Origin: Syntrophales bacterium
Lineage (GTDB): Bacteria; Desulfobacterota; Syntrophia; Syntrophales; UBA5619
NCBI GenBank assembly: GCA_030654195.1
Contig: JAURXV010000072.1
Coordinates: 1 to 43,631 of the forward strand
Direction: 5' to 3'
Length of the DNA: 43,631 nucleotides
The position numbers were made by a program, and so were the translations under genes. The notes under the pieces were generated by a model that did not search any database, was not told where the DNA came from, and worked only from the letters and a program-made list of their open reading frames with translations. Of this stretch, positions 15,083-22,795 are shown piece after piece (position 1 is the stretch's first letter; each line of letters starts with the position of its first letter).

Positions 15083-17338
15083 ATGGGAAAAAGGTTTCTC
15101 GCAGTCATCGTTTTTCCGCTGTTGATCTGTACGTCTGTCGCCTTGGCCGCGCCGTCGCAGGTTCGGATCTCCGTCTTCAATTTCGGGACGGTCAACCTGG
15201 AGGCCTCGGGTCTCGCGGCGACCGTCACGAATCACCTCATCAACATGCTGGGGGAGGACGCCTCCCTGACGATGCTCGACCGGAAGGAGTTGGAGGCCTT
15301 TCTCAGCATGAATGACCTCCAGCAGAACGATCAGATCGACAATGTGGTCAACATCGGCACCCGCCTCGGTCTCAATGTGGTCGTCGTCGGAAGCGTGGAG
15401 AAGAAGGGGTCGGTGATCATGGTTCTGTGCAAGGCGGTTCAGATCGAGCAGAAGAAGACGATCCTGAGCGCCCGGGCCGCTGCGGTCGGCGAGGCCGGGC
15501 TGGCCGGCGAGATGAGGAAGTTGAGCCTGCAGATCCGAAACGCCATCATGGAGCAGACTCTCAAGGAAAAGAGCGCGGAAGGAGGGGCCTTCGGCGGACC
15601 CGTCGAGGTTACAAAACGATCGGGGAACCGGAGCGTCCACCTGCTCTGGGAGGCGCCACCCGGTGCGGCCGCCGCCGGTTATGAGGTGTTTCGCGCGACC
15701 TCGGAGGCCGGGCCATTCGAAAGGCTTGCCCAGGTTGCGAAGACCGAACATATGGATGAGACCGTCGAGAAGGACACCCTCTATTATTACAAGATCCGGG
15801 CCTACAACGACAGGGGGATCCAGAGTGAATTTTCACGGGTGGTCGAGGCAAAGACCGCCGTGACGCCGAACCCTCCCGTGATCCTCAAAACCGAGGGCCA
15901 CGTGAGGAGCATTTCCCTGCTCTGGTCACCCGGCCCGGGCAGCGGGGATCGCCTCCGCCTCAAGGGATACAGGCTCTACCGCGCCAAATCGGAACAGGGT
16001 CCCTACCGTGAGGTTGCCAACCTCCAGACGATCAATCTTGGGGACGCCACTGCCGCCCTTGACCGGCTGCTGAAGGTGTCGCACCTGGACAAAGCCCTCG
16101 CGGACGGCGAGGAATATTACTACCGTGTCACCGCCTTCAACGAAAAGGACCTGGAGAGCGAGTTTTCGAAGTCCGTCAAGGGTTCCACATTGCCGACGGT
16201 CGGAGCGGTTGCTGCTGCGGGGGATCTGATCCGAGAGATCCGCCTCTCCTGGAAGCCTGTTGATTCGTCCTTCATCCGGGGGTATTACGTCTATCGGAGC
16301 GCCGCGGATAAGGAAAATTTTGTCCGGATTAAGCGGGTAGACGCCCCTTCGGCCCTCGACCGGAGGATCGAATATGCCGATCGGGAGGGCTTAGCGGATT
16401 TGACCCGTTACCGCTACCGGATCACGGCTTTTGAAGAGACGGAAACCGAGACGTCGCCCTCTTCGGAGGTCTCCGCCGTCACCCGGGGAAAACCGCCCGT
16501 GCCGGAGGAATTCAAAGCATTGGGTGGTCTGGTGAAGAGGGTGGATCTGAGCTGGAAAGCCTCTACCGCGGAAGAGGTGGAAGGATACAAACTCTACGGG
16601 GCCAAGGAAAAAGAAGGGCAATTGCTGCTGTTGAAGACGTTTCCGGGGCGGCAGACGTACCGTTATACCGACGACTCCCGCGGGTATGACAAGCTGGAAG
16701 ACGGCACGGCCTACCGCTACCGGCTGACGACTTACAACCGGGTCGAGGTCGAGAGTGAGGCCGCGCCGGCTGTAACCGTCCGGACAAAACCGAGACCGGA
16801 GAAGGTCTCCGGGTTACAGGGGGAAAGCGCGAAGGCGAAGGCCGTTCCGCTGCGCTGGACGCCAAATCCGGAAAAGGACATCGCGCTGTACCATCTCTTC
16901 CGGTCGGGGGAGGGTGGTGATTTTGAGCGGATCGCCAAACCAAAGGAAACCGCCTATCTCGACCAGGGTTTGAAGGACAACGCCTTGTACCGTTACCGAC
17001 TCCAGGCGGAGGACAAGGATGGTCTCATCGGTGATTTTTCAGAAACCATATCGGTCCGGACCAAGGCGAGACCCGCGATACCGGAAGGGGCAACCGGCGG
17101 GATCGCGGAGGGGAAGGCGGTCCTGACCTGGAAGGAGGCGGCGGGACCGGATGTCGCCCACTATACGGTTTATGAAAAGAGGCTCTTCGGAATGGAAAAG
17201 ATCGCCACGGTCCGGGAGGGGAGATTTGGCGAAACCGCGCCGCCCAAGGGGAAGGTTAAGGTCTATCTGATCACGGTGACGGATCGCGACGGTCTGGAAA
17301 GCGATCCCGCTCCCGAAATAACGATAACGGGTCCGTAA
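15083..17338 (+). CDS. secreted CsgG-like protein with six fibronectin type III modules
   Basis: A 751-residue exported protein. A signal peptide (cleavage near SVALAA, residue 24) is followed by a CsgG-like domain (about 25-155; VRISVFNFGTVN, LTMLDRKELEAFLSMNDL, LGLNVVVVGSVE). Then come six FN3-like modules at roughly 170-255, 260-370, 370-470, 470-570, 570-660 and 660-751, each with the pattern LxW...Y..YR...Y.YR..A.D. FN3 modules usually mediate binding to proteins or sugars at the cell surface. The ATG at 15083 has GGGAGGAA in good position. A palindromic repeat begins immediately after the stop codon. Function is not recognised. Confidence 0.8.
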   Translation: MGKRFLAVIVFPLLICTSVALAAPSQVRISVFNFGTVNLEASGLAATVTNHLINMLGEDASLTMLDRKELEAFLSMNDLQQNDQIDNVVNIGTRLGLNVVVVGSVEKKGSVIMVLCKAVQIEQKKTILSARAAAVGEAGLAGEMRKLSLQIRNAIMEQTLKEKSAEGGAFGGPVEVTKRSGNRSVHLLWEAPPGAAAAGYEVFRATSEAGPFERLAQVAKTEHMDETVEKDTLYYYKIRAYNDRGIQSEFSRVVEAKTAVTPNPPVILKTEGHVRSISLLWSPGPGSGDRLRLKGYRLYRAKSEQGPYREVANLQTINLGDATAALDRLLKVSHLDKALADGEEYYYRVTAFNEKDLESEFSKSVKGSTLPTVGAVAAAGDLIREIRLSWKPVDSSFIRGYYVYRSAADKENFVRIKRVDAPSALDRRIEYADREGLADLTRYRYRITAFEETETETSPSSEVSAVTRGKPPVPEEFKALGGLVKRVDLSWKASTAEEVEGYKLYGAKEKEGQLLLLKTFPGRQTYRYTDDSRGYDKLEDGTAYRYRLTTYNRVEVESEAAPAVTVRTKPRPEKVSGLQGESAKAKAVPLRWTPNPEKDIALYHLFRSGEGGDFERIAKPKETAYLDQGLKDNALYRYRLQAEDKDGLIGDFSETISVRTKARPAIPEGATGGIAEGKAVLTWKEAAGPDVAHYTVYEKRLFGMEKIATVREGRFGETAPPKGKVKVYLITVTDRDGLESDPAPEITITGP

Positions 17339-17365
17339 GGGGACACCTTGCGGCAGGGTGTCCCC
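17339..17365. repeat. 27-base GGGGACAC palindrome, copy 3
   Basis: Arms GGGGACACCTTG and CAGGGTGTCCCC with one mismatch. It starts directly behind the TAA stop of the FN3 gene. Confidence 0.85.
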
Positions 17366-17413
17366 AGATCAAACTACGCCATCGGCGGCGTGTCGGTTTG
17401 CAATCAGGGGGAA

Positions 17414-17815
17414 ATGATGAAAGAAAATGATAACGGAAAGCGCAGATCGTATCGGTCGATCGTCGGGTTGATCCTGCTTGTTTTTTTGGGGGACACTTTG
17501 CTGCAAGGTGTCGTTGGAGGGGACACCTTGCGGCAAGATGTCCCCATATTGGCGGCAATGGCCATGGCCGCGGAGACAGCGAAAATCGCGGAGACGGGGA
17601 AATTCGAGGTGGTTGCCGGGAGTGACGACAAGGCCTATCTGGTCGATAAGGTGACGGGCGCCGTCTGGGTGCTGACCTACCGGACGATGGCCACCGGCCG
17701 GGAACCGATAGCGATTCCCTTCAAGTTCATCCTGCGCTCACCGAAAAACCAGGGCGAGTTTCTGGTCGAGAGCGCCGGCGCCGATATGTCGATGCCGCCG
17801 AGCGTTGCACGTTAG
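17414..17815 (+). CDS. small exported protein, signal region split by repeats
   Basis: A 133-residue protein not recognised as a known family. A basic N-terminus (GKRRSYRS) and hydrophobic stretch (IVGLILLVFL) look like a signal peptide, but two copies of the palindromic repeat (17489-17545, 19 codons, in frame) interrupt it before ILAAMAMAAETAK, which looks like the remaining cleavage region. The mature part (about residues 60-133) is mixed beta, with KFEVVAGSDDKAYLVDKVTG. The start is ATG 17414 or 17417 behind AGGGGGAA. It is flanked by the FN3 protein and the MBL gene. Confidence 0.55.
   Translation: MMKENDNGKRRSYRSIVGLILLVFLGDTLLQGVVGGDTLRQDVPILAAMAMAAETAKIAETGKFEVVAGSDDKAYLVDKVTGAVWVLTYRTMATGREPIAIPFKFILRSPKNQGEFLVESAGADMSMPPSVAR
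17489..17512. repeat. GGGGACAC palindrome, copy 4, 3' arm truncated
   Basis: Begins GGGGACACTTTG and ends CAAGGTGTC; the final CCCC is missing. It lies within the signal-peptide region of the small exported protein. Confidence 0.75.
17519..17545. repeat. 27-base GGGGACAC palindrome, copy 5
   Basis: Arms GGGGACACCTTG and CAAGATGTCCCC, one mismatch. It follows copy 4 in the same reading frame after a 6-base spacer. Confidence 0.85.
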
Positions 17816-17857
17816 CGTCGCTCCTGCATCCGGGTTTTGCCGGGGAGAGGTTGATCG

Positions 17858-18550
17858 ATGGTGCATCCCGTTCCGGAGGGTGGTCTGGTCCGCGCATACA
17901 TCATCTCCGGGGCGGAAGGCCTGATGGTGATCGATCCCGGCAGTGTGGGCACCGCCGAGGCGGTGATGAGCGTAATCCGCAGGATCTGCGGGAGGTCGAT
18001 GGCGGAAGTGAGAGGGATCGTTGCCACCCATTTCCACTTCGACCACATCGGCGGAATCCGGAGAGTGCTCCGGGACTGCCCGGCCGAGACATCGGTTCTT
18101 TGTCACCACCGGGTGAGGGACTATTTAGACGGAGTTCGACCTCTCCCGCTGATGGAGAATTGGTTTACCGCGTTTTTCACGGCGGCGCTGAAAAGTTGTC
18201 GTTATTTCCGGCGGCCCTCCCATCTGTGGTTTGAGAGCCTCGCCGGGATCCCTCTGCCGGGTTTTGGAAACCGGTTCCCTCCGCCCTTCGGGAAAGAGCG
18301 GATCCGGTGGCTTGGCGGGGACGGCCGGGTGCGTTACGGGATCGGCTTTGACGGCTGGGACGTGATCGAAACGCCGGGTCATACGGGGGATTCGATCTCC
18401 CTTTACCATGAAGAGAGCCGCGAGCTCCTCTGCGGCGATCTGATCCTCAATCTGGACCGTGACGGAGGCCGGCTGAACCCCTTCTGCGAGGACAGGGCGA
18501 CGGCAGAAAAGCATTTCGTTTCCTTTGCGCGACCATACGCCCCCGGGTGA
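17858..18550 (+). CDS. metallo-beta-lactamase-fold hydrolase, frameshifted near the 3' end
   Basis: A 230-residue MBL-fold protein with the metal-binding THFHFDHIGG motif (near residue 55), TPGHTGDS (near 170) and CGDLIL (near 190). The frame as read stops at 18548-18550 after ARPYAPG, but the expected C-terminal metal-binding motif YPGHGEVIRGG is encoded directly downstream in the -1 frame. A run of five Cs at 18540-18544 marks the shift: one additional C would restore a continuous protein ending at 18615. The gene lies among envelope-protein genes; substrate unknown. It may be a recent mutation, a phase-variable tract or a sequencing error. Confidence 0.8.
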   Translation: MVHPVPEGGLVRAYIISGAEGLMVIDPGSVGTAEAVMSVIRRICGRSMAEVRGIVATHFHFDHIGGIRRVLRDCPAETSVLCHHRVRDYLDGVRPLPLMENWFTAFFTAALKSCRYFRRPSHLWFESLAGIPLPGFGNRFPPPFGKERIRWLGGDGRVRYGIGFDGWDVIETPGHTGDSISLYHEESRELLCGDLILNLDRDGGRLNPFCEDRATAEKHFVSFARPYAPG

Positions 18551-18615
18551 TCTATCCCGGCCATGGGGAGGTCATCCGGGGCGGGGAGAATGCGCTGCTC
18601 GGAGTCAGACTCTGA
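18547..18615 (+). other. displaced C-terminal end of the MBL-fold gene
   Basis: In this frame the bases read VIYPGHGEVIRGG and about nine more residues to a TGA at 18613-18615. YPGHG is the normal last metal-ligand motif of glyoxalase-II-like MBL enzymes, so this is the missing end of the upstream frame. Confidence 0.75.
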
Positions 18616-18682
18616 AGTGAGAATGGGTATTGGAACCGTTCATCCCGTTGCGGACGATGGACGACTCTTCGGGAGGTTTGCC

Positions 18683-21445
18683 ATGAAATCGTTCTGGAAG
18701 AAAGAGGCGGCGACGCTGTTCGTCCTGTTGCAGACGATCCTGATCTGCGGCTGCGTGGTTGCGACAAAGGCGACCATCATCGCCCCCGAAATCATCGCCC
18801 AATTCAAGGGGACCTACAAGGTCGATCCCTATATGGAGAAAAACCGGCCGCTGACGGTGGCGGTTCTCCCCTTCTGGGATCAGTCCAAGAGCAAACTGGG
18901 GTTCGAACCCGTACGCCGGGGTTTTTACAACCACTTCAGCTCCCTTCCATTCAAGGACATGGAGATCACGAAGATCAACGACTTGCTGGCAAAGGCGGAT
19001 CTGACGGATCCCGAACAGATCAACAAAACCTCCCCCCAGAAATTAGGAGAGATCCTCGGGGTGGATGCCGTCATCTACGGGGAGATCTCCAATTTCGACA
19101 AGCTCTTTGCGGTCATCTATTCGCAGGTTTCGGTCGGGGCTGAGGTGAAGATGTACGGGACGAAGACGGGCCAGTTCCTCTGGAGCGGCCAGCACGTCGT
19201 CCGAATCCATGAGGGAGGCTTCTCAACGACGCCGGTCGGCATCATCGCCGTCATCATTGCATCCGCGATGAACCTTCGGGACATCCAACTCCTCCGCGCC
19301 TGCGACGACCTTTTCCGGGAGATGGTCAAAACGATCCCGACGCCGCCGCTGGCCGCCGTGCTCCGACCGCCGACGATTACCCTTCTCGTCCAGGATACGA
19401 AGAACATTCCGAAAAAGGCAGGGGATGAGATCCGCGTCGTCATGCAGGGGACGCCGAAGATGCGGGCCGCGTTCGCAATCGGGGAGTTCAAGAAGCGGAT
19501 CGACATGCAGGAACAGGAAGACGCGCCCGGGGCTTACCTTGGGGTCTACCGGGTCGTTCCGGGGGACAATGTCGCGGGCGCCCTGATTACCGGTCGTCTG
19601 ACGGACGACGCCGGGAACACCGCCGAGTGGGTCGATGCGCTGGGAACGGTCACGCTCGACACTACGCCGCCGGAGAAGCCGAAAGAGCTTCGAACCGTCG
19701 GCCGGGACAAGCTGGTTCTGCTCACCTGGGAGAAATCGGCCGCCGCGGATCTGGCCGGGTACCGTCTCTACCGGAGCGTTACGCCCATTTCCGGCTACCA
19801 GGAGGTTGTCAAAACCGAATTCAACGAGTACCGGGATCCGGTTCCGGAAAACGGCGTGAAGTACTATTATCAAGTCATAGCCGCGGATCGTGCAGGAAAT
19901 GAAAGTGAAAGATCGGAGACCGTCTCCGGCATGCCGGTCGCGCCGGGGCCGACGCCGGTTTCGGGGGCGATCGAGGCCGATACGACCTGGTATGCGGGGG
20001 CGAGTCCCTATGTGATTGAAAATGAGGTGGTCGTTCGGGACAAGGCGGTCCTGACGATCGAACCGGGGACGGAGATCCTCTCCCGCGGGGGCGCCCTCGT
20101 GGTCGAAGGCAGGCTTCAGGCGCAGGGGGACTCTGAACATCTGATCCTCTTTTCCGCGGCTGAAGGGGTGGAGCGCTGGGCGGGGATCCGCTTCGCGAAT
20201 GTCAAGGAAAAGGAGAATCTCGTCAAGTTCATCCGCGTCCGGAAGGCGAAAGCCGGGATCTCCTGCGAGGCCTCTTCTCCCCGGATCGAGACCTGCGAAC
20301 TGACCGATAACGATACCGCGCTTGCGATCCAGGGGGCCTTTTCCGCGCCGATCGTGACGGGAAACACGATCCACAAGAACGGGCAGGCGGCGGTCATCAT
20401 CTCCGACGGGGCGAAGCCGATCCTCTCCGACAACCGGATTCGGGACAACGCGGCGGAGGGGATCGTCGTCCGTTCCGCCGCCCCGGCCATTCTCCGCAAT
20501 GCGATCGCGCAAAACCGGGGTGGCGGGATCACCGTGCTGGGGGCGCAGGCCTCCGTCACGGAGAACAACATCACCGACAACGGCCCCTTCGACCTCGCGG
20601 GGGAGATGACGGGCGAGGCGGTCTCGGCCCTGAACAACTGGTGGGGGACGGCGAAGGGGCTCGAAGTATTCGCCCGGATCCGGGGCAGGGTCGATGTCCG
20701 GTCGGTTCTCGGCGCCCCCTATCCGGAGGGGAAGCCGGTGGAACTGCCGATCCTGGAGGCGAAACTATCCGGCCCCCTCAAGACGGAGGGCTTTCTGATC
20801 CTCTCCCGCAGCCCTTACCGGGTGACGGGCGACGTGACCGTGGATGGGGGCGCCATCCTCCATATCGAGCCCGGCGTCGTCGTCCAGTACGATCGAAACA
20901 CGTCGATCATCGTCGAGGACGGCGGTGTTGTGGCCCGAGGAACGGTGGACCTGCCCATCCTTTTCACCGCTTCCGGGGCGTCGCCGGCGCCCGGCTCCTA
21001 TGCAAACGCCGTCCGCTTTACAAAACAGACCAAAGCAAACAGTCTCTTCAGCTATTGCATCGTCGAGTATGCCACGACCGCGTTCGATATCTATTACGGA
21101 ACGCCGGAGATCTCCTCCTGTCATATTGCCAAGAACGCCCAGAGCGGTGTTTACTGCCGGAACGATGCGGCGCCGCAGATCTCATACTCTACCTTCGAGG
21201 ATAATATGGGGGAGGGCGGCATCAAAGGCGTGGGGATGTCCAATCCCTCGATTCACTACAACAATCTTCTAAAGAATGCGGTCTCGGTCCAGGCGTTTTC
21301 CTCCATCTACATCGATGCCCGGAACAACTGGTGGGGCGCCGATCCGCCGGATACCGGTCTGATCTGGGGGGATCCGGACAAGAGCATCAACATCAAACCC
21401 TGGCTTCCGGCTCCGGAGGAGAAGGCTTTTCGGGGAAGGAAATGA
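18683..21445 (+). CDS. GNA1162-like lipoprotein with FN3 and parallel beta-helix domains
   Basis: A 920-residue lipoprotein. The N-terminus ends in a lipobox (LICGC, cysteine near residue 21). Residues 40-220 resemble the GNA1162/DUF799 lipoprotein fold (RPLTVAVLPFWDQS, LGEILGVDAVIYGEIS), a relative of CsgG and LpoB. A predicted beta region follows, then one FN3 module (about 332-420). From about 430 to the end is a right-handed beta-helix of the NosD/PbH1 type with repeated short strands and two NNWWG sites. Beta-helices often bind or cleave polysaccharides, but no catalytic residues are recognised. GGGAGGT precedes the ATG at 18683; the open frame upstream of it covers the MBL end. Confidence 0.8.
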   Translation: MKSFWKKEAATLFVLLQTILICGCVVATKATIIAPEIIAQFKGTYKVDPYMEKNRPLTVAVLPFWDQSKSKLGFEPVRRGFYNHFSSLPFKDMEITKINDLLAKADLTDPEQINKTSPQKLGEILGVDAVIYGEISNFDKLFAVIYSQVSVGAEVKMYGTKTGQFLWSGQHVVRIHEGGFSTTPVGIIAVIIASAMNLRDIQLLRACDDLFREMVKTIPTPPLAAVLRPPTITLLVQDTKNIPKKAGDEIRVVMQGTPKMRAAFAIGEFKKRIDMQEQEDAPGAYLGVYRVVPGDNVAGALITGRLTDDAGNTAEWVDALGTVTLDTTPPEKPKELRTVGRDKLVLLTWEKSAAADLAGYRLYRSVTPISGYQEVVKTEFNEYRDPVPENGVKYYYQVIAADRAGNESERSETVSGMPVAPGPTPVSGAIEADTTWYAGASPYVIENEVVVRDKAVLTIEPGTEILSRGGALVVEGRLQAQGDSEHLILFSAAEGVERWAGIRFANVKEKENLVKFIRVRKAKAGISCEASSPRIETCELTDNDTALAIQGAFSAPIVTGNTIHKNGQAAVIISDGAKPILSDNRIRDNAAEGIVVRSAAPAILRNAIAQNRGGGITVLGAQASVTENNITDNGPFDLAGEMTGEAVSALNNWWGTAKGLEVFARIRGRVDVRSVLGAPYPEGKPVELPILEAKLSGPLKTEGFLILSRSPYRVTGDVTVDGGAILHIEPGVVVQYDRNTSIIVEDGGVVARGTVDLPILFTASGASPAPGSYANAVRFTKQTKANSLFSYCIVEYATTAFDIYYGTPEISSCHIAKNAQSGVYCRNDAAPQISYSTFEDNMGEGGIKGVGMSNPSIHYNNLLKNAVSVQAFSSIYIDARNNWWGADPPDTGLIWGDPDKSINIKPWLPAPEEKAFRGRK

Positions 21446-21489
21446 ATGGAGAAGGGTCGTCGAAGCGCGGTTGAAACGGGGGAATCGAC

Positions 21490-21516
21490 GGGGACACGAT
21501 GCGGCATCATGTCCCC
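21490..21516. repeat. 27-base GGGGACAC palindrome, copy 6
   Basis: Arms GGGGACACGATG and CATCATGTCCCC with a CGG loop and one mismatch. It lies in the 133-base gap between the beta-helix gene and the LPP20-like gene. Confidence 0.85.
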
Positions 21517-21578
21517 ATTGGTGATATGAGTTTAGCAACGGATGAGAAACGGCTCATGCGATCAACAAGGAGGTCTCT

Positions 21579-22478
21579 ATGAAGTCAAGGTTTTGGGCGG
21601 CTGCGGCGATCGCTGCGGCCATGATCCTGTGTCTCGCGGGGGTGGCGGTCGGCCAGGATAAGGTCAGTGCGTCGGAATGGGTTGAGCAGATCGGAAACAA
21701 GGGGTCGGTCAATTGGACCGACGGCTATATTGAGGCGGTCGGAATCGGCGCCCCTCCGCAGCGCAATATCGGAACACCTCAAGCGCGCCCAATGGCCCTC
21801 CGCGCGGGCCAGGTCGACGCATACCGAAACCTGCTCGAGGTGGTCAACGGCGTGCGGGTGGATTCGACCACCACGGTCAAGGATTTCACCGTGGAGAGCG
21901 ACATCATCAACACCCAGGTCCAGGGCATCGTCAAGGGTGCGAAGACGATGAAACAGGAGTACCTCTCCGACGGCACCGTCGAGGTGACCGTCCGGATGCC
22001 GATGGCGGGGAATTTTGCCGCGGTGATCGTCCCAAGGATCCTGGAGAGGAGACAGGCGGCGCCCATGCCGGCGACGCCCCAAGCGCCTGCCCCTGCAGCG
22101 CCCCAGGCGCCCGCAGCATCTCCGGCGTCCGGAGGCGAGGTCTTTACGGGCCTTGTCGTGGATGCCCGCGGGATCCAGGCACGGCCGGCCATGTCCCCCC
22201 GGATCATCGATGAGAAGGGCCAGGAGGTCTACGGATCCATGAACGTCGATCGGGAATACGCCGTTCAGCAGGGAATGAGCGGCTATGCGCGTGATCTGAC
22301 GGCGGCCCAGAGCAACGCACGGGTGACCAACAGCCCGGTCAGTGTGAAGGGGCTCAAGACCGAGGGGGCAGGGCGGTCGGACATCGTGATCGCGAACGCC
22401 GATGCTGAAAAGATCCGCGCCAGTGGGGATAATCAGAGCTTTCTGAAGAAGTGCCGGGTTATGATCGTCCTCGACTAA
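21579..22478 (+). CDS. secreted LPP20-like protein
   Basis: A 299-residue exported protein with a typical signal peptide (cleavage near GVAVGQ, residue 26). Residues 45-155 resemble the LPP20/FlgT-N type fold (ALRAGQVDAYRNLLEVVNGV, then VKGAKTMKQEYLSDGTVEV). A Pro/Ala-rich linker (about 160-188) leads to a second domain (about 190-299) with GLVVDARGIQARPAMSP and REYAVQQG. Both domains recur together in deltaproteobacterial proteins of unknown function, as far as I recall. AAGGAGG lies about 6 bases before the ATG. It closes the block of envelope genes. Confidence 0.8.
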   Translation: MKSRFWAAAAIAAAMILCLAGVAVGQDKVSASEWVEQIGNKGSVNWTDGYIEAVGIGAPPQRNIGTPQARPMALRAGQVDAYRNLLEVVNGVRVDSTTTVKDFTVESDIINTQVQGIVKGAKTMKQEYLSDGTVEVTVRMPMAGNFAAVIVPRILERRQAAPMPATPQAPAPAAPQAPAASPASGGEVFTGLVVDARGIQARPAMSPRIIDEKGQEVYGSMNVDREYAVQQGMSGYARDLTAAQSNARVTNSPVSVKGLKTEGAGRSDIVIANADAEKIRASGDNQSFLKKCRVMIVLD

Positions 22479-22565
22479 TAAATCGCCTAAGGACCATGCG
22501 GCGAAACATCGGGTTGCTTGATCTGTTGACGGCTTCGTAAAAAAGGCCGCAGGCAAGGCGCGCGC

Positions 22566-22590
22566 GGGGACGGATTTGAAATCCGTCCCC
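22566..22590. repeat. 25-base GGGGACGGATTT palindrome
   Basis: Arms GGGGACGGATTT and AAATCCGTCCCC around one central base. It is a second palindrome family, related in its GGGGAC ends to the 27-base family, and lies inside the MITE. Confidence 0.8.
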
Positions 22591-22613
22591 ATCCCTGAGA
22601 ATCGGGGACATGT

Positions 22614-22640
22614 GGGGACACCTTGCCGCAAGGTGTCCCC
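22614..22640. repeat. 27-base GGGGACAC palindrome, copy 7 (inside the MITE)
   Basis: Identical to copy 1: arms GGGGACACCTTG and CAAGGTGTCCCC, perfect 12-base stem. Confidence 0.85.
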
Positions 22641-22795
22641 AGGCCCGGAACGTGTCCCCGGAACACGCCGCAATGACGAAGGATGAAGCGCAACGCAGCA
22701 TCCGGACTTTTTACGAAGTCGTCAGCTTTTGACCGCAACGGCCGGCCACTCATGCCGTTGTGGTCTTTTTTGCATCGGGAATCGAGGGAGAAAAT

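Larger units (their letters stand above)
22527..22724. mobile_element. MITE-like element with nested palindromes
   Basis: A 198-base element bounded by 17-base terminal inverted repeats, TGACGGCTTCGTAAAAA at 22527-22543 and its near-perfect complement at 22708-22724 (one mismatch). It contains no reading frame for a transposase. Two palindromes are nested in it (22566-22590 and 22614-22640), and a shorter inverted repeat lies around 22650-22666. It fills most of the 317-base gap between the LPP20-like gene and mutL. Confidence 0.75.

Noticed and set aside
18540-18550. Programmed -1 frameshift in the MBL gene
   Set aside because: The site is a plain run of Cs without a typical slippery heptamer or a downstream structure I can identify; a mutation or assembly error is simpler.
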